From contig OX044356.1 of the NCBI GenBank assembly GCA_943846715.1, positions 1,116,001 through 1,180,000 on the forward strand: 64,000 nt of DNA. Direction: 5' to 3'. The notes beneath the pieces were generated by a model. The model was not told where the DNA came from and ran no database searches. It worked only from the letters and a program-made list of their open reading frames with translations. Below, piece after piece: positions 16,101-23,240 of the stretch. The position numbers and the translations under genes were made by a program. The stretch comes from TMED14 sp002378565 (lineage in GTDB: Bacteria > Bacteroidota > Bacteroidia > Flavobacteriales > Schleiferiaceae). Within the stretch, counting starts at the first letter, position 1; the number at the start of each line of letters is the position of its first letter.

Positions 16101-16281
16101 TGCCTTTGAAGCGTTTGTTGAAGCCGGCATTTTTGATCCTGATGTTGCGGATCGATTTGGCCAATTACTCAAGGCAGGGGGCAACGTAGATCCCGACGTC
16201 TTGTACCGCCAATTTAGGGGGAGAGACCCCCATGTGAATGCTTTGCTCAAGCGAGCTGGATTGATGACAGATCATGGCTAA
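13102..16281 (+). CDS. Fusion of a saccharopine/alanine-dehydrogenase-like enzyme and an M3 metallopeptidase
   Basis: A single 1059-codon frame encodes two normally separate enzymes. Residues 1 to about 400 match NAD(P)-dependent saccharopine dehydrogenase (lysine-forming) and its bacterial relatives: 'RERKNPPDQRAVLSP', Lys74 in 'GVKEVP' and His92 in 'FFFSHTYK' (the catalytic pair of yeast Lys1), 'ISCDIDGPV' and 'AVDNLPSQVPMDA'. From about residue 412 to the end is a near-complete M3 peptidase (Dcp/oligopeptidase A type): 'SSFVRNGALL', the zinc site HEFGH at 849-853 with Glu878, and 'HIFAGGYSSGYYAYKWAEVLD'. The M3 part lacks only the usual first 20 or so residues; there is almost no linker and no signal peptide, so it is cytosolic. 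GACTTTTG ends 4 nt before the ATG. It overlaps rsmA by 8 nt. Confidence 0.9.
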   Translation: MQMTLGLIRERKNPPDQRAVLSPSQCTDLLHHYPSLRILVEPSEIRAFANQDYVDAGCQLTDQLSDADWLLGVKEVPLDHLHPGKTHFFFSHTYKRQPSNRDLLKACVDKGVRLIDWELLKHNHDRVIGFGVYAGLVGAYEALRGYGMKRKEFDLSPALKLGTVSELKRSLQAVNTSLRAAITGSGRVASGARDMLLAAGLKEVSPEAYLSNEHAACFTVLPASAYVQRSSDGGFDKGEFYQNPDLYRNNFLQFASCTDLYLACHYWKDGSPPFFTAEDACHPDFKIQFVGDISCDIDGPVACTLRPSTADSPFYGWNPQKHQETDLLAKGSIGVLAVDNLPSQVPMDATEGFGKAFIEQVLKPHLRGEGEDMLWQASECANGSLTSQFKHLAGYMQAMDLQDHPVSQWESLILQSIQEVKNTLETLANQGDEPTFRNTVLAMEQMGHVLDQHTSVIFNANSACTTPEIQRITQAVSAPLSELGNDIMSHPKLFHRMDAVMQSEHGLDGEDLMLLKRSHSSFVRNGALLPKEKQAQLKTLSAALAKATLTYSEQVLADSESWFMAVTEAELEGLPESAKTTAAQAALDRNLDASHAITLDAPTYVAVMTYAKDGNLREQLYRAFAMRCNRGDGNDNNALMAEIANLRMQRAQLLGYNSHADYVLEDRMAKNPATVNGFLGNLLDVAMPEAQKEWSDLQTFAARSLELPEMQRWDLAFVSEQYKQDQLELDSEALKVYFPLNQVLEGAFKVANQLHGLTFVHEADNPSYHEDVDCYEVWNAQGDFVAHLMADWHPRKGKRNGAWMTSYRTAYRENNQEHKPVISMVCNFSKSHGDEPALLTFREVTTLFHEFGHALHGLMGEGSHASLTGTHVLWDFVELPSQIMENWCYQPEALVLFAKHYLTGEPLPDSEVKKIVKAATFLEGMATVRQLSLGFLDLAWHHRSQPVTDGKALEAESMETFNLWNSPAIGMTSTAFSHIFAGGYSSGYYAYKWAEVLDADAFEAFVEAGIFDPDVADRFGQLLKAGGNVDPDVLYRQFRGRDPHVNALLKRAGLMTDHG

Positions 16282-17047
16282 CATCCGCGCAAAAAAGAGC
16301 CTCGGTCAGCATTTCCTCAAAGATTTGACTGCGGCTGAACGCATGGCCAACTGTTTGGAACTTCAAGGCATTGAACATGTCTTGGAAGTCGGACCAGGAA
16401 CAGGTGTGTTGACACAGTACCTGCTCAATCTCGATTGCACTTTGCATGCCATTGAGCTGGACCGAGAAAGCATTCCCGTCTTGGTGGCAAAATTCCCCAG
16501 CCTTGCACAGCGCTTGCATCATGCGGATTTGCTCCGCTGGAAACTTCCTGAACCGCTGACCAGTGAGCCCTTTGCTTTGGTTGGCAACTACCCCTACAAT
16601 ATCTCAAGCCAAATCGTCTTCTGGATGATTGATAAGCGTGATCAAATTCCAGAAATGGCCGGCATGTTCCAACGTGAAGTTGCATTGAGACTTGCCGCTG
16701 ATAAAGGTTCCAAGATATATGGCGTCACGTCTGTCCTCACACAGGCCTATTACCAGGTTGATTACTTGTTCACCCTGGATGAGCATGCATTCATCCCCCC
16801 ACCCAGGGTGAAGTCTGGTGTGATTCATCTTCGACGCCATGCAATCATGCCTGATGTGCCCTACAAGGACTTAGCTAGGGTTGTCAAGACAGCCTTTGGT
16901 CTGCGTCGCAAAACCTTGAGGAACGCATTGAAAAGCCTTACCTTTAGCAACCTTGAATTGTTTGAATCCTTTGCGCATTTGCGCGCTGAGCAATTGTCTG
17001 TCGCGGATTTCATCAATTTGGCCAAACACTTGAGCCATGAAAACTAA
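16274..17047 (+). CDS. rsmA: 16S rRNA (adenine1518/1519-N6) dimethyltransferase RsmA
   Basis: This 257-aa protein is RsmA/KsgA, which dimethylates two adjacent adenines near the 3' end of 16S rRNA late in 30S assembly. Visible landmarks are 'AKKSLGQHFLKD' at the N-terminus, SAM motif I 'LEVGPGTGVLT' at residues 37-47, the catalytic 'NYPYNISS' and 'FIPPPRVKSGV'. Length is normal. It overlaps the fusion gene upstream by 8 nt and mgtE downstream by 11 nt, so the three are translated from one transcript. An rsmA-mgtE pair is familiar in Bacteroidota. Confidence 0.97.
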   Translation: MANIRAKKSLGQHFLKDLTAAERMANCLELQGIEHVLEVGPGTGVLTQYLLNLDCTLHAIELDRESIPVLVAKFPSLAQRLHHADLLRWKLPEPLTSEPFALVGNYPYNISSQIVFWMIDKRDQIPEMAGMFQREVALRLAADKGSKIYGVTSVLTQAYYQVDYLFTLDEHAFIPPPRVKSGVIHLRRHAIMPDVPYKDLARVVKTAFGLRRKTLRNALKSLTFSNLELFESFAHLRAEQLSVADFINLAKHLSHEN

Positions 17048-18383
17048 AATCAGCAAAAAACTCCTCAAAGCCCTGGAAGGTCACCTCAATGAGGGGCAAG
17101 CTAAGGCAGCCATTGTGCTTCTTGATAGCATGCATGCAGCGGATATTGCAGAATTGGCAGAACAGTTAAGCGATGACCAAGCCATGGTCCTCTTGCGAGA
17201 ATTACCCAAGGAGCTTTTCGCGGATGTGCTCACCCATTTTGAAGAGGGTGACCGCTCAAGTATTCTTGAATCTTTCACTGGCAAAGAAATCGCAGAATAC
17301 GTGGTATCTGAAATGGACACCGACGATGCAGCAGACATCATTGGCGAACTACCTGACGAGAAAAAACAGGAGGTCTTAAGTAACCTTGTAGATACTGAAT
17401 TGGCTAGGGATTTGGCAGACTTGCTCAAATACCCAGATGGCACAGCAGGTGCGTTGATGGCAACAGAGTTGATTCAAGTCAACGAAAACTGGACGGTGCT
17501 GAAATGCGTAGCAGAAATGCGCCGTCAAGCTGAAGATGTTGGCGTGGTTCATGCGGTCTATGTGGTGGATGACAATGAAGTCCTGAAAGGCTCTTTGTCA
17601 TTGAAGAAATTGCTGACTACCTCCACAAAATCTCCCATTGTAGACCTCTACAGCAAAGACATTCACAAGGTGACAGTCCATGATGAGGAGGATGTAGTTG
17701 CCCGCACCATGACCAAGTATGACCTCTTTGTCATGCCTGTAGTGGATGACATGGGACAGCTACTTGGCCGCATCACACTGGATGACATCGTTGATGTCTT
17801 GCAAGAAGAAGCTGACAGCAACTACCAGCTCATGTCGGGTCTTTCAGAAGAAGTTGAATACCATGACAGCCTGTTTGAAATGACACGTGCGCGCTTACCC
17901 TGGCTCTTGGTTGGTTTGATTGGTGGCATTGTTGCCTCTGGGGTGATTTCCAGCAATGAAGCGGAAATGGGTTTGTGGCCTCAATTGATCTTTTTCATCC
18001 CCTTGATTGCGGCGATGGGTGGCAATGTGGGGGTGCAATCATCAGCCATTGTCGTTCAGGCAATTGCCAATGACAGCATCCAAAGAAATTTGGGTGAGCG
18101 GCTGCGCCGCGAACTAGGCATTGGCCTGATCAATGGCGCAATTTGCTCCCTGGCGATTTTCCTGTATGCATGGGGGACAGGATTGGACATCATGTTTGCC
18201 ACCACGGTTGGCAGCTCATTGATGGCAGTCATTCTGTTTGCTAGCTTGTTTGGCACAGCCGTTCCATGGATCCTGAATTACTACGACATCGATCCTGCAT
18301 TGGCCACCGGACCATTCATCACCACCACCAATGATGTGCTGGGCTTGACTATCTATTTTGCCATTGCCCAGGCATTGCTCTGA
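17037..18383 (+). CDS. mgtE: Magnesium transporter MgtE
   Basis: This 448-aa protein has the full MgtE plan: an acidic superhelical N-domain (about 1-125), a CBS pair (about 130-255) and five transmembrane helices (about 275-448). Landmarks include 'YPDGTAGALMATE', 'TLDDIVDVLQEEA' and the membrane segment 'AAMGGNVGVQSSAIVVQ'. It is a homodimeric Mg2+ channel gated by cytosolic Mg2+ bound by the N and CBS domains. It overlaps rsmA by 11 nt; the following dehydrogenase starts one base after its stop. Confidence 0.96.
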   Translation: MKTKISKKLLKALEGHLNEGQAKAAIVLLDSMHAADIAELAEQLSDDQAMVLLRELPKELFADVLTHFEEGDRSSILESFTGKEIAEYVVSEMDTDDAADIIGELPDEKKQEVLSNLVDTELARDLADLLKYPDGTAGALMATELIQVNENWTVLKCVAEMRRQAEDVGVVHAVYVVDDNEVLKGSLSLKKLLTTSTKSPIVDLYSKDIHKVTVHDEEDVVARTMTKYDLFVMPVVDDMGQLLGRITLDDIVDVLQEEADSNYQLMSGLSEEVEYHDSLFEMTRARLPWLLVGLIGGIVASGVISSNEAEMGLWPQLIFFIPLIAAMGGNVGVQSSAIVVQAIANDSIQRNLGERLRRELGIGLINGAICSLAIFLYAWGTGLDIMFATTVGSSLMAVILFASLFGTAVPWILNYYDIDPALATGPFITTTNDVLGLTIYFAIAQALL

Positions 18384-18384
18384 C

Positions 18385-19329
18385 ATGAAAGGCCTTGTCA
18401 TTGCACTAGACCCTAGCCATGACATCTTGATTCATGGCTTAATGCAAGCGGGCTATCAGGTAGAAAACCACCATCAGGCCAGCATTGATGACCTGAAAAC
18501 CCGTTGGCCAGAGGCTGTTGGTCTCATTGTCCGGGGCCGGCTTCCCATCAACCATGAACACTTGCAACAGGCGACGTCCCTTCAGTGGATTGGGCGCTTA
18601 GGGTCTGGCCTGGAGCACATCGACGTTGTTGCAGCCAACAAGATGGGCATTGCCTGCTATGCCGCTCCTGAAGGCAACCGCGTCGCCTTGGGTGAACACC
18701 TGGTTGGCATGTTGTTAGCGCACACCCACAAGGTGGCATTGGCGCATGAACAAGTCAAACAAGGACTCTGGGATAGAGAAAGCAACACAGGATGGGAAAT
18801 TCACGGTTCCACGGTGGGGATTCTCGGTTATGGCCACATGGGCTCTGCCTTTGCTGAACGACTCCAGGGTTTTGGCTGCCAACTGATAGCGCATGACAAA
18901 TACCGCCAAGGTCATTGCCCCTCCTATGTTGAAGAGGTCAGCTTGCTTGAACTGCAACAACGATCAGACATCCTTTCCATTCATCTGCCCTTGAATATGG
19001 AAACCCATGCCATGGTGGATGGGGGGTTTTTGCGTCAATGTGAGAGACATCCCTTGATCATCAACAGCAGCCGTGGTGCCGTGGTTCGAAGCCAGGATGC
19101 CTGGGAATTGCTTAAAGAGAATCAATTGAGAGGACTTCTCCTGGATGTGGTTGATTTGGAAAAGGCGTCGTTGCTCGGCCTCCGCAATCAACCCGATTGG
19201 TTCAAGGCCATGTGCAACGATCCACGAACCCTGATCACACCCCACGTGGCTGGCTGGAGCGAGCAATCATTCCCCCGAATGGCAAGCATTCTTTTGGAAA
19301 AAATCCTCACCTACCCTGTCACTGAATAA
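18385..19329 (+). CDS. D-2-hydroxyacid dehydrogenase (SerA-like)
   Basis: This 314-aa protein belongs to the D-isomer-specific 2-hydroxyacid dehydrogenases. The Rossmann motif 'VGILGYGHMGSAFAERL' is near residue 143, 'INSSRGAVV' supplies the substrate-binding Arg, and 'LITPHVAGWS' supplies the catalytic His. The C-terminal ACT domain of true SerA is absent, so it could be a phosphoglycerate dehydrogenase or act on another 2-hydroxyacid. The start at 18385 lies one base beyond the mgtE stop; an in-frame start at 18358 would sit inside mgtE and adds residues unlike the family. It is part of the forward operon. Confidence 0.88.
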   Translation: MKGLVIALDPSHDILIHGLMQAGYQVENHHQASIDDLKTRWPEAVGLIVRGRLPINHEHLQQATSLQWIGRLGSGLEHIDVVAANKMGIACYAAPEGNRVALGEHLVGMLLAHTHKVALAHEQVKQGLWDRESNTGWEIHGSTVGILGYGHMGSAFAERLQGFGCQLIAHDKYRQGHCPSYVEEVSLLELQQRSDILSIHLPLNMETHAMVDGGFLRQCERHPLIINSSRGAVVRSQDAWELLKENQLRGLLLDVVDLEKASLLGLRNQPDWFKAMCNDPRTLITPHVAGWSEQSFPRMASILLEKILTYPVTE

Positions 19330-19347
19330 TCGCTTTATCTTTAGCCC

Positions 19348-20031
19348 ATGCGTCAAACACTTTTTACCTTGTCATTGGTGGCTTTAAGCCTCGGTACATT
19401 CGCTCAACGCTCCCTTCAATCCGTTGCATGGTCCCTGTCAACAGGCACATCCAGTCACATTGGTGACATGGCCTCCTTTGACCCCAACGCCATGCTGCAG
19501 GAATTGCGCCCAAGCCTTCAAACATCTTTGAGCTATTTCTCAGGGCCTCGCTGGGGCCTTGGCTGTGAAATAGGCATTGGATCCATCCATGCTGACAATG
19601 CCAATCACGGCAACAACTTGTTTGATGGCTTGTCCGTTGACAGCCGTTACCTGCAAACACAAATGCGATTGACTTACCACCTCTCTCGTTATGGCAAATA
19701 CTGGCGACGCAATGCCAGCACACCCTACCTGTTTAGTGATGTGGGGTTGCTAATCAGCTCCTCAACCTTTGTGGACGACGTGCCCTACCCCTTGGGTGTG
19801 GTCTTTCATGAAGGCACCAATTTCAGTCCATTGCTCGGTGGTGGCATCGGATGGAAGGTCCGACACGGTGAGCACTGGAGCACGTTCATTGAGGGCGGCG
19901 CATGGTCCGTACCTGGCGACCGATTGGAAGGCTTCACTTGGGAAGGAGAAGCTAGCGGTTTATTGGGACCATCTGCAGATGCCATTGTGAGTTTGCGTGT
20001 GGGTCTTACCTACGCTTTCTACACTTGGTGA
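19348..20031 (+). CDS. Secreted outer-membrane beta-barrel-like protein, unknown function
   Basis: This 227-aa protein has a signal peptide (MRQTLFTLSLVALSLGTFAQ) and about eight amphipathic strands, such as 'LQTSLSYFSGPRWGLGCEIGIG' and a C-terminal 'DAIVSLRVGLTYAFYTW' ending in an aromatic residue, as barrel proteins do. Its N-terminus ('WSLSTGTSSHIGDMASF') recalls DUF6089-type barrels, but I do not claim the family. TATCTTTA (seven of eight to TAnnTTTG) ends 4 nt before the ATG, so it may have its own leaderless transcript. It overlaps the convergent acyltransferase gene by 13 nt. Confidence 0.65.
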   Translation: MRQTLFTLSLVALSLGTFAQRSLQSVAWSLSTGTSSHIGDMASFDPNAMLQELRPSLQTSLSYFSGPRWGLGCEIGIGSIHADNANHGNNLFDGLSVDSRYLQTQMRLTYHLSRYGKYWRRNASTPYLFSDVGLLISSSTFVDDVPYPLGVVFHEGTNFSPLLGGGIGWKVRHGEHWSTFIEGGAWSVPGDRLEGFTWEGEASGLLGPSADAIVSLRVGLTYAFYTW

Positions 20032-20840
20032 GCCAAGGCATCACTTTGTTGCTGCAAGGCAAGGATTGAAGCCTTCATGTCACTGGCTTCATTGAGTTCA
20101 ATGGCCTCACCTAGATTCAGGGTCATGGCAACGGGTCGTTTGTTTGCCAGCCACTCACCTACAGCTAAAGCATGACGCACACCTTTGCCCATCCAGGCAA
20201 ACAGGTAAAAACGCCGCCTATTCACAGCCTTCACACCCACGGGAATCACCGTGACATCCCCCACTTGAATCCATCGCAATGCGGCGACTGACCAGGGTTT
20301 TTCTTTGATGCGAAATGCAAGGTTCAAGGTAGCAATATCAGCTGCGGGAAAGGCAATGACCACATGTCCGTCCCTGAGCCATTGCTGGGCTTTTTTCAAG
20401 GATTTTCCCGACTGATAAAGCGGGTTGCCATGGCCTTTGATTGGCTGCACGGGAAGCAACCAAGGCTCCAGGGGTGGAATCAGGTTCAAGTGAGACTGTC
20501 CCATGATTTTCACGTCCGATCGGTAGGCCAGCACTTGGTGGAGCAAGGCCAGACCATCCAATGCACCCGTGGGATGGTTGGCTAAAAGGATGCAAGAACC
20601 GGTTGATGGCATGACCTGATCGGGGGAAATTGGGCATTGAATCTTCGTCCCTTTCCAATCCAGCAATGCCTGCAAAAAGGGCCTGCCTTCAAGTGGCTCA
20701 ACATCTGCGTAAAGTGCATTGAGCCGATGCCATCTCAACCCATGAAAAAGCAACCACAACACAGGGTGCCACCATGGGCTTAAGCCCATCATTTGGCGCA
20801 AAGATGCAGGGGTTATCAGTTGGTAATGCTTGGACTTCAA
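20019..20840 (-). CDS. Lysophospholipid acyltransferase (PlsC-like)
   Basis: This 273-aa protein carries the acyltransferase block 'LLANHPTGALDGLAL' near residue 92, with NHP...D spacing of the Bacteroidota subgroup rather than the classical HxxxxD. It then has 'IKGHGNPLYQSGKSL' and 'VIAFPAADIA' (the FPEG-like block). Members acylate lysophosphatidic acid or ornithine lipids at the inner membrane; the acceptor here is not determinable. It overlaps the upstream aspartokinase gene by 4 nt, so the two are co-transcribed, and it overlaps the convergent barrel gene by 13 nt. Confidence 0.82.
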   Translation of the reverse strand: MKSKHYQLITPASLRQMMGLSPWWHPVLWLLFHGLRWHRLNALYADVEPLEGRPFLQALLDWKGTKIQCPISPDQVMPSTGSCILLANHPTGALDGLALLHQVLAYRSDVKIMGQSHLNLIPPLEPWLLPVQPIKGHGNPLYQSGKSLKKAQQWLRDGHVVIAFPAADIATLNLAFRIKEKPWSVAALRWIQVGDVTVIPVGVKAVNRRRFYLFAWMGKGVRHALAVGEWLANKRPVAMTLNLGEAIELNEASDMKASILALQQQSDALAHQV

Positions 20841-22090
20841 GATGGTCGCAATAAGACCTGCGTCACATCGCCGTGGTGCTGCTCCAACAACACCTCACCG
20901 CGCTCAGCCAACCACATGTGAGCATCCTCATCAGGGCGTCGGACCGTGGTCAAGACCAAGCCTTCCTCTATGGTCAGATTGAAGGATTGATCCAATGCTT
21001 CAAAGGCCTCAGGTATGGCCACACGGTCAGAACGCACACAAAATAGGGAACTGACAGCCGCATGCTGAGCCAGGTTGACCATGACGCCTGAATCGGCAAA
21101 GACTCGGTAAACCTGCGCCAAGTGCTCTTCTTGCAAAAAGCTCAGGTCATCGGTGCTGACTTCAATCAATACCTGGTCCGACTCTTCAATCCAACAGGGA
21201 ACTTCAGGCTTCAATTTTTTAAAATCACCGATCACCGTATGGGGTTGCTCTGGGTCTTTGAAGGACCGCACATGCAGCTGACTGCCATTGCGCTGTATCG
21301 GCTGAATGGTCTTTGGGTGAATGACTGATGCGCCGTAAAAGGCCAATTCAATGGCTTCCTGGTAAGGGATTTGACTCAACAAGGTGACATCATCAATAAG
21401 CTGTGGGTCACCACTCATGACACCTTGCACATCTTTCCAAATGGTCAAGGTCTTTGCCTTGAGACAATGGGCGATGATGGCCGCACTGTAATCGGAACCT
21501 TCACGCCCCAACGTGGTGGTTTGCCCGTCGGGTCCACCCGCAATGAAACCCTGCGTGACATAGAGACCTGATTGCAATCCTTGATGAATGGCTGCTTGGG
21601 TTGTTGCCCAGTTCACTGTGGCTCGTCGGTGCCTACCGTCGGTCTGAATCCATGACCTGACATCTTGCCAATGGCAAGGCAAGCCAGCGTGTTCAAGGGC
21701 TGCTGCCATGATTTTAGTTGAGGCCAATTCGCCTGCAGACACCGTGGCATCATAACGTTCGCCATAGGACCACTCCACTTTGACAGCACGCAAACCCTGC
21801 CAAATGGCCTTGAGCTCAGCAATCAGCGTGTCATCCAAAATCCCTAGATCCTTCAAGCAATCCTCATGCGCCATCGCGAGGTCCTTGAGTAGCGTCTCTG
21901 AGGCTCGGATATCACCCTGATCACGCGCATCGAGGTAGCTCTCCAGAGTGTTGGTTGTTTTGCCCATGGCAGATAAGACCACGATCTGATCGCGCTGGCC
22001 ATAAGCCTGAATCAGGCGAACGGCATTGCGGAAACCGTCTGCATCCTTCACGGATGCACCACCAAATTTAAAAAGTGACCAATGGCTCAT
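20837..22090 (-). CDS. lysC: Aspartate kinase
   Basis: This 417-aa protein starts with the aspartokinase signature 'FKFGGASVKDADGFRN' and shows 'TLGREGSDYSAAIIA' (nucleotide-binding) and 'YQEAIELAFYGASVIHPKTI'. The C-terminal 130 residues form the ACT region that normally binds feedback inhibitors. It phosphorylates aspartate, the first step toward lysine/diaminopimelate, threonine and methionine. There is no homoserine dehydrogenase fusion. A longer in-frame start at 22177 exists, but the conserved N-terminus begins at 22090. The last 4 nt overlap the acyltransferase start (ATGA). Confidence 0.92.
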   Translation of the reverse strand: MSHWSLFKFGGASVKDADGFRNAVRLIQAYGQRDQIVVLSAMGKTTNTLESYLDARDQGDIRASETLLKDLAMAHEDCLKDLGILDDTLIAELKAIWQGLRAVKVEWSYGERYDATVSAGELASTKIMAAALEHAGLPCHWQDVRSWIQTDGRHRRATVNWATTQAAIHQGLQSGLYVTQGFIAGGPDGQTTTLGREGSDYSAAIIAHCLKAKTLTIWKDVQGVMSGDPQLIDDVTLLSQIPYQEAIELAFYGASVIHPKTIQPIQRNGSQLHVRSFKDPEQPHTVIGDFKKLKPEVPCWIEESDQVLIEVSTDDLSFLQEEHLAQVYRVFADSGVMVNLAQHAAVSSLFCVRSDRVAIPEAFEALDQSFNLTIEEGLVLTTVRRPDEDAHMWLAERGEVLLEQHHGDVTQVLLRPS

Positions 22091-22170
22091 GATATGCTTG
22101 CAATTTACCACGTAAGGGGGGAATGATAGCCCTGTAAAAAGCCTGTGAATATGTGCGACACAACAACCCA

Positions 22171-22198
22171 TTTTCATTCCGATAAGACCCTATCTTTG
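22171..22198 (+). promoter_or_regulatory. Promoter of the fbp-mfd-ABC operon
   Basis: TATCTTTG (22191-22198) exactly matches TAnnTTTG. TTTT at 22171-22174 may act as a poor -33 element with a 16-nt spacer. The fbp start is 22 nt downstream. Confidence 0.55.
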
Positions 22199-22220
22199 AT
22201 GCAACCCTGACATAAGCAAC

Positions 22221-23240
22221 ATGACCTCACAACGCACGGCCACCATGGGTGAATTCCTGGTGGAAACTCAAAAAGCCTTTCCGCAAGCCAATGGTGGACT
22301 GACACAAGTTCTATCATCTATTCGACTGGCAGCGAAGGTGGTACATCGAACAATCAACAAAGCTGGATTGGTTGATATTCTTGGCGATGCAGGATCAGAA
22401 AATGTTCAAGGTGAGCATCAAATGAAGATGGATATCTATGCGAATGACACCTTTTTGAAGTCATTCAAAAGCATGGGTGAAGTCTGCGGCGTTGGCAGTG
22501 AAGAACTGGAGGATTTTATCGCCTTTGACGATGACATACACAACAACAGCAAGTATGTTGTGTTGATGGACCCCTTGGATGGCAGCTCCAACGTTGATGT
22601 CAATGTCTCTGTAGGTACCATTTTCAGCATTTACCAACGGGTTAGCCCATTAGGCAAACCTGTGCAACTGGAAGACTTCCTGCAACCTGGCAACAAACAA
22701 GTGGCTGCAGGTTATGTGATTTACGGCTCTAGTACGATGTTGGTTTTCACAACCGGCAACGGGGTGAACGGCTTCACCTTGGACCCAAGCATTGGAACCT
22801 TCTGCTTGTCACACCCTTTGATTCAGGTGCCAGAAAATGGCAGCATCTATTCCGTCAACGAAGGCAACTACGTGCATTTCCCCGAAGGCGTGAAGCGTTA
22901 CATCAAATATTGCCAGGAACTCGATGAGCCTTCTGGTCGCCCATACACCTCTCGCTACATTGGCTCTCTGGTCAGTGATTTGCATCGCAATTTGCTCAAA
23001 GGGGGCATTTACCTTTACCCTACGGGAACCAAAAGCCCTAAAGGCAAGTTGCGCCTGCTGTATGAATGCAACCCCCTTGCCTTCATTACCGAGCAAGCCG
23101 GTGGCCGAGCCACTGATGGCTACCAACGCATCATGGACATCAAGCCTGAGGAGCTTCATCAGCGCGTGGCCTACTTTGTGGGATCCACTGCGATGGTCCT
23201 TGAGGCTGAATCATTCATTCACAGCGCGGATCGTTCGTGA
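22221..23240 (+). CDS. fbp: Class I fructose-1,6-bisphosphatase
   Basis: This 339-aa enzyme hydrolyses fructose-1,6-bisphosphate to fructose-6-phosphate in gluconeogenesis. The metal-binding 'VLMDPLDGSSNVDVNVSVGTIF' region (around residues 112-133) and the substrate-binding 'YTSRYIGSLVSDLHRNLLKGG' are intact, and the length is normal. It heads the longest forward operon of the window, diverging from aspartokinase with 130 nt between starts. Its last 4 nt contain the GTG start of mfd (GTGA). Confidence 0.97.
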   Translation: MTSQRTATMGEFLVETQKAFPQANGGLTQVLSSIRLAAKVVHRTINKAGLVDILGDAGSENVQGEHQMKMDIYANDTFLKSFKSMGEVCGVGSEELEDFIAFDDDIHNNSKYVVLMDPLDGSSNVDVNVSVGTIFSIYQRVSPLGKPVQLEDFLQPGNKQVAAGYVIYGSSTMLVFTTGNGVNGFTLDPSIGTFCLSHPLIQVPENGSIYSVNEGNYVHFPEGVKRYIKYCQELDEPSGRPYTSRYIGSLVSDLHRNLLKGGIYLYPTGTKSPKGKLRLLYECNPLAFITEQAGGRATDGYQRIMDIKPEELHQRVAYFVGSTAMVLEAESFIHSADRS

